Of a stretch of DNA of 64,000 bases, positions 1 to 10,781 are shown piece after piece. This stretch comes from Selaginella moellendorffii. Lineage: Eukaryota; Streptophyta; Lycopodiopsida; Selaginellales; Selaginellaceae. The notes beneath the pieces are model-generated. The model had not been told where the DNA came from, searched no databases, and saw only the letters and a list, made by a program, of their open reading frames with translations. How positions within the stretch are numbered: the first letter of the stretch is position 1; each line of letters begins with the position of its first letter. Position numbers and translations under genes: made by a program. The DNA is taken from the NCBI RefSeq assembly GCF_000143415.4, contig NW_003314264.1:2082074-2146073 (forward strand), read 5' to 3'.

Positions 1-1169
1 CTTTAGGTGCTCTAGCCATGGGCTTAGAGCGAGGTTCCGTTGAGCCACGCCTGGTATCCAAATAGGTAGTGCCACCCACACTTGGACTGGGAGCATCGGC
101 CAGTCGATCTCCCGGGGGAACTAGAGCCGGCTCTTGAACACTTCACCAAGCTACCCCGCTTGTCGGTCCGTATTCACTCTAGTCTTGGACTTCCCAGTGG
201 TCAGTTCATCACCCAACACTGGGTTTGGCCTTCCTGGGCCAAACTGGCCTTTCCTGGCCAAACTGGCTCCACTGCAGTCCTCCCCCTTACTATACTTTTG
301 GAGCTCACCAAACCCCCTAGGGTCTGGGAGACGAACACTTTGGGCTTTCACCCTCTCAGACTCGAACTCGGACTCGGACTCGGACTCAGACTCGGACTCG
401 GACTCGGACTCGGACTCGGACTCAGACTCAGACTCGGACTCGGGCTCGGGCTCGGTCTCAGCCTTGGCCTTGGTCTCGGTCTCGGTCCCGGTCCCGGTCT
501 CGGTCTCAGTCCCGGTCCCGGTCTCGGTCTCGATCCCGGTCTCGGTCTCGGTCTTGATCTCGGTCCCGGTCTCGGTCTCGACATCGGACTCCATCTTGAG
601 TCCTTCTCGGACTCCATCTTGGACTCCATCTTGGACTCCGTCTCGGTCCATCTAGGACTCCATCTCGGACTCCGTCTCGGTCCGTCTTAGACTCCATCTC
701 GGGTCCATCTTGGACTCCGTCTCGGTCCACCTCGGACTCCATCTCGGACTCCATCTCGTGTGCATCTCAGACTCCATCTCGGACTCCATCTCGGGTCCAT
801 CTCGGACTCCGTCTTGGTCCACCTCGGACTCCACTTCGGGTCCATCTCGGACTCCATATCGGACTCCATCTCGGACTCCACTTTGGGTCCATCTCGGACT
901 CCAACTAGGGTCCGCCTCGGACTCCATCTCGGACACTTCCACGTATCATGTGTTGGTCCTTTTTGGGTCCCTTTTTGGAGCCTTGCTTATTGCTCACTTC
1001 GTGCTCGCTCCTTGAGCACTTTGTTGGGAGTTCCACTCCCGCTCTCGACCTTCCAAGTCAAAGCTTTTAGTCCAAACGTGTTACACTCGTTTGGGCTTTC
1101 GCTTCGGCCACTACCACGTGGCACCCTTTCTGGCTCCACTTTGGGGCCTAGGGATTTTGTGTCTCACAA
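1..1169 (-). mobile_element. LTR fragment of non-autonomous retroelement (inverted piece)
   Basis: The sequence matches, in the same plus-strand orientation, the LTR of the element at 48.8-50.9 kb and, inverted, the LTR at 3.66-5.55 kb. Shared landmarks are the segment beginning near 82, the GGACTC/CATCTC repeat block, and the stretch ending in TTTGTGTCTCACAA near 1169. It is incomplete at the window edge and stops abruptly at 1169, where internal element sequence in the other orientation begins. This suggests a rearranged or nested copy. The open frames here encode only repeat products (Asp-Ser, Leu-Gly or Arg-Pro runs) and are not taken as genes. Confidence 0.7.
356..945. repeat. Tandem repeat block GGACTC / GGTCTC / GGACTCCATCTC
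   Basis: Hexamers GGACTC, then GGTCTC/GGTCCC, grade into a 12-mer GGACTCCATCTC and its variants, forming a block of about 590 bp inside the LTR. The same block recurs at 3965-4560, 14990-15290, 43970-44275 and 49805-50310, always in LTR-like context. Confidence 0.9.
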
Positions 1170-3656
1170 GCATTAGATAAGGCCCAAGGGACTATGTCCC
1201 TAACGAATGATGGATAGGAGGTGCTATCCAAATGTCCAAGGTTCTGAAGATGGGAGAAATCTGTCTACCCGATTTGGACATAGCCAAAAATGGGATTTTG
1301 GCAAGGCTAGTGATAGGCATATAGAGGCCCATAAGTAGCAACATAAATCCCGATGTATGGGATTATAAGGTGAGCATGCTCAAATTAAGGAACCACTCCC
1401 TAAGTTATTGGGTAAGTTCATCCTTATGAATACTTGCTAAGGCATAGTAAAAGGTGCAAAGCTGTCCTCCTAGTCTGGAGGAGAATAACCAAGGGAAACA
1501 TATAAGGCCAAAGGGCAAGTAGTATTGGGATGGAACGGAACCATAGAAATTTAAGGACATAACCAACGGTGGTTATGCAAGTTGGGAGTGGAGAATCAAG
1601 AGAGTGCTCAAGGATGTTACTACTAGCAATTGCAATGCCATGGAGAGTCTAAAATATGGAATTACCCATGTTAGACCATGTGGTGAGTAGGGAGCTTGCA
1701 AAGGAGAAGCCTTAGCAAGCTAAGGAACAGAATTCCTTGAAGGTTCCCAAAGACAGATAAGTACATAGAAAGCCAAGTGTAAATGGTTCCTAGAGCACGC
1801 GAAATCAGAGTGGCGCAGCAAAAGCGTGGTCTTGATGCTGGCCATGAGGCGAGACTATCAAGGTTGGGGAAGTAGTTCCCTAGTGTTCAAAGAGAGGGCT
1901 TTGAATGAAAGTTGATGATTAAGGACTTTCACGCTTATGCATAAACCATGTTATGATGGCCGGATGACTTGCTAAGTGAGATTGGCAAGTTAGGGGAACA
2001 AATCCCCTAGTTGAAGGTGCTAACTTCAAAGGGGTGGCCCATGGGGCCGAGCATGGAGGAGTCCATGCATGATCACAGACTTGTCATGTGAGAGGACTTG
2101 GCAGTGCGGAGGAACTAGGTTCCTAAGCTGTGATCTATAGCACACTTTAAGTACATGTTGGTGCACCGGCGTGGGGAGTCACACCAGGCATCCGATGTGA
2201 TGCCATCCGTAGATGCATATACGGAGGTTGGGTTCGAGTCCCAACCTTCTAGTGCTTGGGTTCGAGTCCCAAATCACTAGGGCGTGGTGATGGTTTGGAA
2301 TATGAGGACACTCATATTTCGGTGGTCATGGACACTCAGTGAGGAGACTGGTTTGGGCACACCGCCAAGCGAGGGATGCCTCGGAGTCGTGATGCACAGT
2401 TAGATTGCTTAGAGTGAAAGCTCGGCATATCTAACTTGAACACTTTGGTGCAAAGGGCACCAAGGACGTGGTGAATGAGATGGGGACACTAAAGTCTCAA
2501 TTGCTATGGATCCTTGGCTAGAAGGGCTGGCTTGGGCGCACCGCCAAGTGTGGGGGATGCCCCCGGGGTCATAGTCAACAACTTAGAAGGGTTTGGAAGA
2601 CCTAATTCCTATTGATAGACCTATTAAGGGGTCAAGATGAGATCACTAGGTGATCTTGTGGCTAAACAAAGACAAAGTCTTTGTTTGGGTTAAGGAATAT
2701 GATTCCTAATTTAAAGTGTTGATTTGAACTATTGATAAAGGTGTGGCTTGGGCAAGGTGACCAAGTGGGAAGAACACCTAAGGGGAATGAGATATGTCAA
2801 TGCTATGGCATAGTAAGTCCAAAGAAAGTAGTCTCTATAAAAGATCCAAGGGGGGGTCTCAAAAAGTTGGGCCGTGATAGAGCCCACGACAGAAAATGTT
2901 AAAGAGACGTACTAGGGGTGAACACCCTCTGGACTTGGCAAAGCAAAGTGTTTGTTATGGAACCGAAAGGAAACCTCAAAAATGGAAGTAGCGATCCTAT
3001 GTTGCTGGGGGCGACAATCAAGGATAGGAGCAAAAAGCTAGTGGCTAAGAAAAGAGCCATGGGAATCATGGGAAAGAATCCAAATGGCAAAGTTAGGCCG
3101 AGAACACTAATATGTTGGGTGCTAATGGATTGTGGGAAAGGCAATATTTCCCTAAGGATGGATTCCCAACTGCTTCAATTTAGCAAAAGTGGATGCTCTA
3201 AAGGGGGGAGCGGTAAGGTGGCCAAATAATAGGGCCGTGGGCAGCCCTAACACCAATTATGATAACTAGAACTTAGTGCCAAAGTTGGCACGATATCGAA
3301 GAGAGGATGATAGTACCCTCAAGTAAAGAACTTCCTAGGATAGGGAAGTGGAGTTGCACCATGTGCAACACAAGGTGTCAGAGACACCTAGGAAATTGAC
3401 TGTGAGAAGTCAAAATTAAAAGTTCCAAGTGCAAAGGTTATGTTATGGAATCTGAGACTACTCGAGAATGAGTAGTGGAATTGAGTTAGAGAGGGTGTCT
3501 CTACCGAGTTTAGCGGGAACTGAACCAATAAAAGGGAGCAAACCACCCTATGTGGTCGAGTGAGTCTCTATGTTGGAGAGACTATGCTCCTTAGAGGTTG
3601 GACAAGGCATGGTGAGCCTCCGGGGTCAAACCATAGACAAATATTGGCTGGGTGAC
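1170..3656 (+). mobile_element. Internal non-coding region of LTR retroelement
   Basis: This stretch matches, inverted, the internal region at 45.1-47.4 kb; for example, the segment 2918-3229 matches 45298-45609 on the other strand. No gag, protease, reverse transcriptase or integrase motif is seen in any frame, so the element looks non-autonomous (LARD-like). It contains GGTTCGAGTCCCAA boxes near 2230-2275 resembling tRNA T-arms, but no complete tRNA fold. Confidence 0.65.
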
Positions 3657-4442
3657 ATGGTAATACCTACGGGTGTTACTTTATAAAAGGGTTTACCGTT
3701 CGATGAGGACATCAAACTTCGTCTATGGGTGGTGGAGTTGTGAGACACAAAATCCGTAGGCCCCAAAGTGGATCCGGAAGGGCGCCACGTGGTAGTGGCC
3801 GATGCAAAAGCCAAACGAGCATAACACGTTTGGAGTAAAAGCTCCGACTTGATAGGTCGAGAGCGGGAGTGGAACTCCCAAAAAAGTGCTCGAGGAACAA
3901 GCACGAAGTGAGCAATAAGTGAGGCTCTAAAAAGGGACCCAAAAGGACCAACACATGACACGTGGAAGTGTTCGAGATGGAGTCCGAGATGGACCGAGAC
4001 AGAGTCCGAGATGGAGTCTGAGGTGGACCGAGACGGAGTCCGAGGTGGAGTCCAAGATGGAGTCTGAGATGGAGTCCGAGGTGGAGTGCAAGATGGAGTA
4101 CGAGATGGAGTCTGATGTGGAGTCCGAGATGGAGTCCGAGATGGAGTCCAAGATGGACCGAGATGGAGTTCGAGATGGACCAAGACGGAGTCCAAGATGG
4201 AGTCTGAGGTGGACCGAGACGGAGTCCGAGATGGAGTCCGAGATGGGCCAAGACGGAGTTCGAGATGGAGTCCAAGATGGAGTCTGAGGTGGACCGAGAC
4301 GGAGTCCGAGATGGAGTCCGAGATGGACCAAGACGGAGTTCGAGATGGAGTCCAAGATGGACCGAGACGGAGTCCGAGATGGAGTCCGAGATGGAGTCCG
4401 AGAAGGACCCGAGATGGAGTCTGAGGTCAAGACCAAGACTGG

Positions 4443-4473
<31 letters not shown>

Positions 4474-5550
4474 GCCGAGGCGGAGGCCGAGATCGAGTCC
4501 AAGTCCAAGCCTGAGTCCGAGTTCGAGTCCGAGTCTGAGTTCGAGTTCGAGTCTGAGAGGGTGAAAGCCCAAAGCGTTCGTCTCCCAGACCCTAGGGGGT
4601 TTGGTGAGCTCCAAAAGTATAGTGAGGGGGAGGACTGCAATGGAGCTAGTTTGGCTAAGAAAGGCCAGTTTGGCCCAGGAAGGCCAGACCCAGTGTTGGG
4701 TGATGAACTGACCACTAGGAAGTTCAAGACTAGAGTGAATATGGACTAACAAGTGGGGTAGCTTGGTGAAGTATTCAAGAGCCGGTTCTAGTTCCCCTGG
4801 GAGATCGACTGGCCGATGCTCCCAGTCCAAGTGTGGGTGGCACTACCTACTTGGATACCAGGCGTGGCTCAACAGAACCTTGCTCTAAGCCCATGGCTAG
4901 AGCACCTAAAGGTGGAAGGTGGGGAGAGTACCCACGGGGCTCGCGTAGGCACACAATATTCCGAAATGTTGTCCCAGAGTCCCAAATGAGGGAAAGGAGG
5001 AGGAGCGGTCCTCTAGTGTAGTGACTAAGGATATGGTCACATTGTGAGGAAGTCCCGGAGGACCATGGGACTTAGTGGTCGGGCCTGTGGGCCTTGATCT
5101 AGTGGCAGTGGCAGCGAACATGGCCATGGACAAAAAAGGGACTTGGTAGGAACTGACAAAGGGATATTGGGGAAGGCTATTCCCCATGTCTGTGGGCATC
5201 CTAAGGATGCTAAGGAGTGGATCTAGGTTGACCACTCGTGGACGGATGGCCCAGTTTTGGAAAGACGGGATTGTGATGCAAGTGGTATTGGACCACTAGT
5301 GCGGCAAAGGTGAATGGGTATGGCCTTAGCGTAACAGGCTGCTATGTCAGTGGTATCTTTGAGTGTCGGTCATGGGATCGGACATGTGGAGCACTTGGAC
5401 CAAGTGCAAGGGTTGAGTGGCGGGGATGCCATCCTCGGGGCTAGCAAGCCCAAGTCTGAAAAAGGACTTATGGAGGTTGTGAGTGAGACTCCTCCAAATG
5501 GTCGGAGGTGTGGTTAAGTGACTAAAGTAGAATGGAAATATTAGTCGCTT
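3657..5550 (+). mobile_element. LTR of non-autonomous retroelement, plus orientation
   Basis: The left edge is near TGGTAATACC, followed by a TATA-like TTTATAAAAG. The right edge is TTAGTCGCTTACA at about 5550, the same terminus seen inverted at 44276 and 48811. The LTR carries its own tandem repeat block at 3965-4560. It follows internal sequence on its left and is not followed by a primer-binding site, so it behaves as a 3' LTR. Confidence 0.65.
3965..4560. repeat. Tandem repeat block (GAGATGGAGTCC units)
   Basis: This is the reverse complement of the 356-945 block: 12-mers of GAGATGGAGTCC with interspersed GACCGAGACGGA, grading into GAGACC and GAGTCC hexamers. Overlapping frames encode only repeat-derived peptides. 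Confidence 0.9.
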
Positions 5551-6722
5551 ACAACAAGCTCAAAACTTACTAAATATGGAATGTCCCTAGATTGTGAATT
5601 TTGACACAGGACGAACACCATTGTGTTCAGGCCGATCTCTACATTCCGTAGATATGCCAAATGAGCAAATCTGAACACTTTCCATAAATAGCATTTAGGA
5701 CCGAAATGAGACTAACACAAAGGGCATGATAGCGAGGGTGTTTGGCTGACACGGTAAGCTATTATCTAGCAATATTGACGGACCAATCTCAATACGCGAG
5801 GGTTCTTGTCATTAGCAAGTGCAAGACAAAATGAGACAGGAACTCCTTACGGGGCTAAGTATGCTTAGCTAATAACACGTAAGAATTCCGTCCTTATGGT
5901 CGTTTGGTCTAAGTACACTCGAAATGCCTAGTTAACTCTACTAGCACAAGAGGGACTAATAAAGGGTCCAGCAATACTGACCTCCTGCCATCGTGGCAGT
6001 AAGGTAAGAGTGTTCGTAAGGACTGGCCAACAGATAACTTTCGATACCCGAAGTCACATTTGTGACACTTACTCTCTTGATACCCTACCCCTCAGGTCAA
6101 GCCTAGCCGGAGCACACTAAACCCTTGCCAGATATCAATCAACATGTGGTGTGATTCTCTAGCCAACAAACAGAGTCGGATTCGAGACCTCTTTGATACC
6201 AAATGTAAGCTCCTAAATTTAGACTTCCCGAGAAGTCACCCAGCCCAGTACTATTCAAACCCAAGAACGCTCAACCTTAAATATCGCAAGACCCTTAACC
6301 CATTGGAAAAGGGGGTGCACTCTTTATTCATAGGCCTTTTTCTTCTATATTTGAACCTTTATGGATCGCCTCTCGAATCGTTCTTTTTAGTTGCTTACAT
6401 CAGTCCCCTAAATAGTTCCTAAGTACATACCACTGTCCCCACCGATTTTCAAAGGAGTGAATAACTATAAAGTGATGGATGATATGGGGGATTACTTTTG
6501 AGCATTACAGTTACCAAGCTCAAAAAAGGTCTCATATACAAAACTATATTTAGCAGATAATACTAAATTTTGGTGAAGAACAACAAAGGTAAACAAAAGA
6601 TTGGTGGCCACTTAAGAAGTGATGAAAGCAAAGATCCACACAATCTATATTCCTTTGAATGCTACTTTGCACCTAAGGGATGAGATAAGTAGGTTAAAGG
6701 AAACATGAACCATTCAAAAATA
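5551..6722 (-). mobile_element. Retroelement-like sequence without coding capacity
   Basis: Positions 5706-5870 match, inverted, 63845-64000 at the other window edge, so this is a repeated family. Read on the minus strand, TTTGGTATCAAAG at 6190-6203 resembles a primer-binding site for initiator Met-tRNA next to a terminus ending in TTACA, suggesting a minus-strand LTR element. No polyprotein motif is visible. Confidence 0.4.
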
Positions 6723-6760
6723 TGAATATTCTAGGAATATACTCCTATGTGCTCCTAAAA

Positions 6761-6782
6761 ATGGCATGCGGCCCCACGCCAT
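6761..6782. repeat. 22-bp palindrome copy, upstream end of copy A
   Basis: Fits core GGCRTGNGGCCNCAYGCC flanked by AT on both sides. It lies close to the truncation point and about 190 bp upstream of the TATA-like box. Confidence 0.9.
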
Positions 6783-6953
6783 TCAAGAGATAACGCCAGA
6801 TGACGCCGAGCATTTTTTGGTGCATTTTTTGGGATCAAAATTGCATGAGCCCACACGCTTGAACGTCACATCAAATCCTCTGACAATTTATTTAGCTGAA
6901 CATCTGGCATTTTTGGAAATACAAGATGCTTTGGAATATCCAATCATGCATGG

Positions 6954-6961
6954 TATAAATA
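6954..6961 (+). promoter_or_regulatory. TATA-like box of copy A gene
   Basis: TATAAATA lies about 530 bp upstream of the proposed ATG (7487). It is conserved at 57539-57546 in element E. It is followed by direct repeats containing TTTCTTTTGGATTTC and GAGGAATGATGACGT (7023-7130), which carry TGACGT bZIP-type cores. Confidence 0.45.
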
Positions 6962-7179
6962 TAGCGAGGGTATTAAATGATATTCCAATCATGATCTTTC
7001 TTTTGGATTTCGCGTGCATGCAGTCCGAGGAATGATGACGTTGCGGATTTCTTTTGGATTTCACGCATGCGCGCGCTGATCCAGAAATTAATGGTGGCGC
7101 CCAAGTCCGAGGAATGATGACGTGGCGGGATTACCAACCGTCGTGACATTTCGCGCGTGTGAGGTTAGGTTTTGCATTT

Positions 7180-7290
7180 TGCTTCGTACTCGCGCTCGCA
7201 TCGCGCTCCCACTTCTCTACAGGTTTCTCGTGTGCATCGGCGTCCACTCGCGCTTGCATCGCGCTCGTGTGCATCGGCGTCCACTTCAAG
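7180..7290. repeat. GC-rich leader repeats (CGCGCTC / CATCGGCGTCCACT)
   Basis: Short imperfect direct repeats of CGCTCGCATCGCGCTC and GTGTGCATCGGCGTCCACT lie in the presumed 5' leader. The equivalent stretch in element E (about 57160-57310) has extra units, so the array varies in length between copies. Confidence 0.7.
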
Positions 7291-7514
7291 ACACACCCAG
7301 TTTGTAACTTCGCCGCCAACTCCGCCGCCCACTCCGCCACCCACACACAGCCCACTTGGCGTCCCGAGAGATTTCAGCGCCACTCTCCAACTTTAAGTGG
7401 CAGAGTAGCCTTGCTGCTACGATCCGCTGCACACACAGTGCACATTCGCTAGCGAGTCCGGTTGTCACGCCTCCATTCGGCTTCAAATGGTAAGTCTTTT
7501 AGGCCAAGTAGAAA

Positions 7515-7673
7515 ATGGCATGAGGCCACATGCCATTTAGTAGCAACATTGGCATGCACCGATTGGGCTCTCGAGTGCAGTCCGGTTACAGATGGCGTGT
7601 AGCCTCACGCCATCTTAGGATGCAGCCTCAAGACATCTGATGCAGTGGTGAATGGCGTGTGGCCTCACGTTAT
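7515..7673. repeat. Three 22-bp palindrome copies in leader intron
   Basis: Copies at 7515-7536, 7592-7613 and 7652-7673 (the last with one degenerate arm). All lie inside proposed intron 1 (7490-7728), which directly follows the ATG. Confidence 0.9.
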
Positions 7674-8928
7674 TTCCAGCTACTAGCTTTTTATCTGTCA
7701 GCTCTAATTGTTGTGCATTTCTGAACAGGCGAGGAATTGCGTTCTTCTTCCAGCCACTGTCAATGTGGATGCAGAGAAGGGGGAGGAGCTCACCAGTTGG
7801 ACTTTCGGGATGGAAGGCGAGGATCTGAGGCTGTACAACACAGATGGTGGGAGAAAAGAATGCATGGGGATCCTCATCCAAGTGACAGACACTCCATGCA
7901 GTTCCATGCAAGAATATGGACTGGCACTTGTGGTAGAGACAGCGTCTGCTTTCAAGATCCACCTTGCACATCCTAGCGGCTTCCCGGAGGGGGGCAGCGG
8001 CTATGAGGAATTCCTAGAGGGAGCTAGGGAGAGGTTGTCCAGGAGGCCCACAATTTCAAAGACGCTGCGGGTCTATGAAGATCACATGGAATCCACGGAC
8101 CTCACCTACGGCGATGTTCAAAAACTATATTCCAACATTGAGCCGTTGAGAGTGACTCCAGTTCGCGAAGCAAAGGGGAAGGGGGTCAATCTGGAAACTA
8201 CCTTGAAGCAGAAAAGGGTGGTCAAGCTCAAGCCGACGTCCGACTCTCCTGCTCCAAAAAAGAAGCTACTCAGTGATGCCATTGCCTCGGGTTCGAACAC
8301 TACACCCACCAAAAAGAAGAGCCGCAAAGAGCAGAAAGAGCAAGAAGAGGCAGCAAAAATCGTCACAGATAATAGTACTTGTTACTATTCCAACAAAGTA
8401 TATACAATCGACGTGAGCCGTATCGACATCCAAAGCAAATACAACCACAGGCTAGTATCTGATGAGTGGGTGGAGAAACTGAAGCAGAAGATGCTGGCAA
8501 GTCCAGTAACATCCGACATCGCAGACGTGATCCCCTACTACCGAACAATGAAGGGCGAGACGAGGTTTCCAGACTTGATCAATAGGAAGGTGTTGGACGA
8601 TCAGAACATCCGGTTCTATGCCGTCTCCGGGCAGCATTCTAGCTTGGCGATGCAAGAGATAGTTGTGGATATTATGGTGGGCGAGGAGGTGAAGAAAGTC
8701 TTCAAGACAAGAGTTGTCTGCCTGATAAAAGGCAACTCGCCCCTCCAATCTATCATATACATCTCCCACGCGCAGAATGTCAAGCAAGAAACGTGCTACA
8801 AATCGGGTCTGCACGAGACATTGGCACAAACACGGAAGCTCTGGGTTCAACTGAAGAAGCCACAAAAACCAGGACAAGGACGTGCACTAGCAACTAGCGC
8901 CTGGTAGATAAGCCTTGTTGCATGTGGC

Positions 8929-8950
8929 ATAGCATGTGGCCTCACGCCAT
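8929..8950. repeat. 22-bp palindrome copy in intron 2
   Basis: Lies in the 54-nt intron 8908-8961, ending 11 nt before the acceptor junction. The left arm has one mismatch (ATAGC for ATGGC). Confidence 0.9.
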
Positions 8951-10427
8951 TTCCATTGCAGGAATTCTCGAGTTTTCTCTCGAAAACACTGGGGGTCAAT
9001 GACACACTTAGCATCCATAACATTCTACTCGCGACAAAAGTTGTTTTTGACAAATGGGTAGATGTGCTGAGGAGGTACCATGACGGGGAGTTGCCAAACT
9101 CAATGGGTGTGGAGGACGGCCGGAAGCCCAATGATTTGAAGCTCAACGCCTTGCATTTCTCGCGGTCTCTAGACGACGACGACCTTCTGACAGTGGCTAA
9201 TGCTCTTCTACGTGGTGAGGTAGTCTTCAACAAGACCAAAATGACTCCCGGCCATATTGTGACATACGAGGACTTGTGCACGACTCTGAGAGCTCGTGCG
9301 CTATTGAAGGATTGGATCTTCGAGCAAGTGGCCGTGGAGAGGGTGAGCATCAACACCACGCAAGAGATGATGGAAGCGCTGGAGTTGTCAAATGAAGACA
9401 TCCACGAGTACGTGAAGGGGGCCCCCAAGTTCATCGATTTGCTGCGGGATGCCACGAAAAGTAAAGCTGAGAAGTTGGATCAGTATCCAAATTTCATTAA
9501 GATTGATGTCGACCGCCGGCTTCAGAAACAGCTCAACCCCGCAGCAGAGGCCTATCGAGAACCTTACCGGGTATACTTGAATTCGGATGAGGATCAAAGG
9601 TGGAGGAGCATCGTTTCCCGCGGAGATGAGCAGGTCAAGAACATCTTTTGTGTGATGGACTTCACAAACGAGGAGATCACTCATGCAGACGAAGTCAGCT
9701 CCATCATTGACTTAATGGTGGGACTTGCGGAGGTGGAATCTTCAGTCCACTATATGATCTACGACTCCGAATCCTATCACAAGTTCTGGAAGGCCTTGAA
9801 CGAGGTGAAGGCTCGGTTGAAAGGCAAGGAGATGCGGGAGATCTATGGGATAATGGCTAAGAAGAAGATACCGACGAATGTCTGCATCTTCACACTCGCC
9901 CTTGTTATTGGTTCTGCAGCAGAGTGGGACTGGAGTGACTTCCCAGCTTCGTTCGACAAGGCCAATCGAATTGATCTGAGGGAGGTCAATTTACCCGTGC
10001 CTGAGGAACTGAAGACGGCTATGGAGCTTTCGAATCCAAAGAAAGCTCCAGGTGCAGCATGGGAAATGCTCAGCTGGGTCTTCAACGCAATAGCGGGTGG
10101 GTCACCTGCTTCCGACTCCAAGGGCAAATGCGTTGTCGAGTACAACTGCGGCGGACTATTCTTTCGAGCCGCACTACTCAAGGGTGTCCCGTGTGTTGCG
10201 GTGACAAACTCCATTGAAGAGGTGACTTCAATGGAGCATATAATTACAGTTGCCAAAGAAAAACAGTATCTTCTCTGCGAACCTGGTGAGTACACACTTT
10301 AAGTTTAAATGTTATCTCACAAGCTCTGTATGCAGGAGCGTGGCCACCCCCAGATGCTGAAACGGCGTTAACAGCTACTGTTGAAGATACCCATGTTGGG
10401 CCGAGCTCACAACCTGCACAAGGTAAG

Positions 10428-10449
10428 GTCACGTGAGGCCTCACGCCAT
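10428..10449. repeat. 22-bp palindrome copy in 38-nt intron 4
   Basis: The palindrome fills 22 of the 38 nt of intron 10423-10460. The left arm is degenerate (GTCACGTG). Confidence 0.85.
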
Positions 10450-10568
10450 TTTGATTATAGATTGTTGTGAATATTCAGACACGAGGACTGAAAAGTGCAC
10501 TGGTGGCGCATCGAAGAAGGACAAACAGACAAGCAATAGGAAAAAAGGAGGTACAAATTATATTTGCA

Positions 10569-10590
10569 ATGGCATGTGGTCTCATGCCAT
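10569..10590. repeat. 22-bp palindrome copy in intron 5
   Basis: Lies in the 49-nt intron 10551-10599 and ends 9 nt before the exon. Both arms are intact; the centre reads GGTC rather than GGCC. Confidence 0.9.
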
Positions 10591-10759
10591 TCCTTGCAGG
10601 AGAAACTTCTTCAAAGGCAAAACAGGCAAGCACCAGCCAAGCTCAAACTGACAGTGGTCATAAAAAGCGAAAGCACGTTGGACAGTCGTCGAGATCAGAG
10701 GCGTTTGATTCGAAAAGGAAGAAGGGCAACGAAAAGATGATAGGTAATGCCTCGCAGTT

Positions 10760-10781
10760 ATGGCGTGTGTGCTCATGCCAT
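10760..10781. repeat. 22-bp palindrome copy in intron 6
   Basis: Lies in the 47-nt intron 10744-10790 and ends 9 nt before the exon. The centre is TGTGCT. Confidence 0.85.

Noticed and set aside
82-690. Open frames of 160-370 codons across the GGACTC/CATCTC arrays (also at 3626-4830 and 49534-50440)
   Set aside because: They are open on both strands and in several frames because the repeat unit is a multiple of three without stops. The products are simple repeats with no protein signature.
2210-2280. Possible tRNA gene from GGTTCGAGTCCC boxes (also near 14700 and, inverted, 46225-46280)
   Set aside because: Only T-arm-like boxes are present, twice in a row. No acceptor stem, D-arm or anticodon arm can be paired around them.
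8847-9455. 202-codon minus-strand ORF opposite the transposon gene (also 54991-55599, +)
   Set aside because: It overlaps the intron and two exons of the sense gene and has no recognisable domain; a shadow frame.
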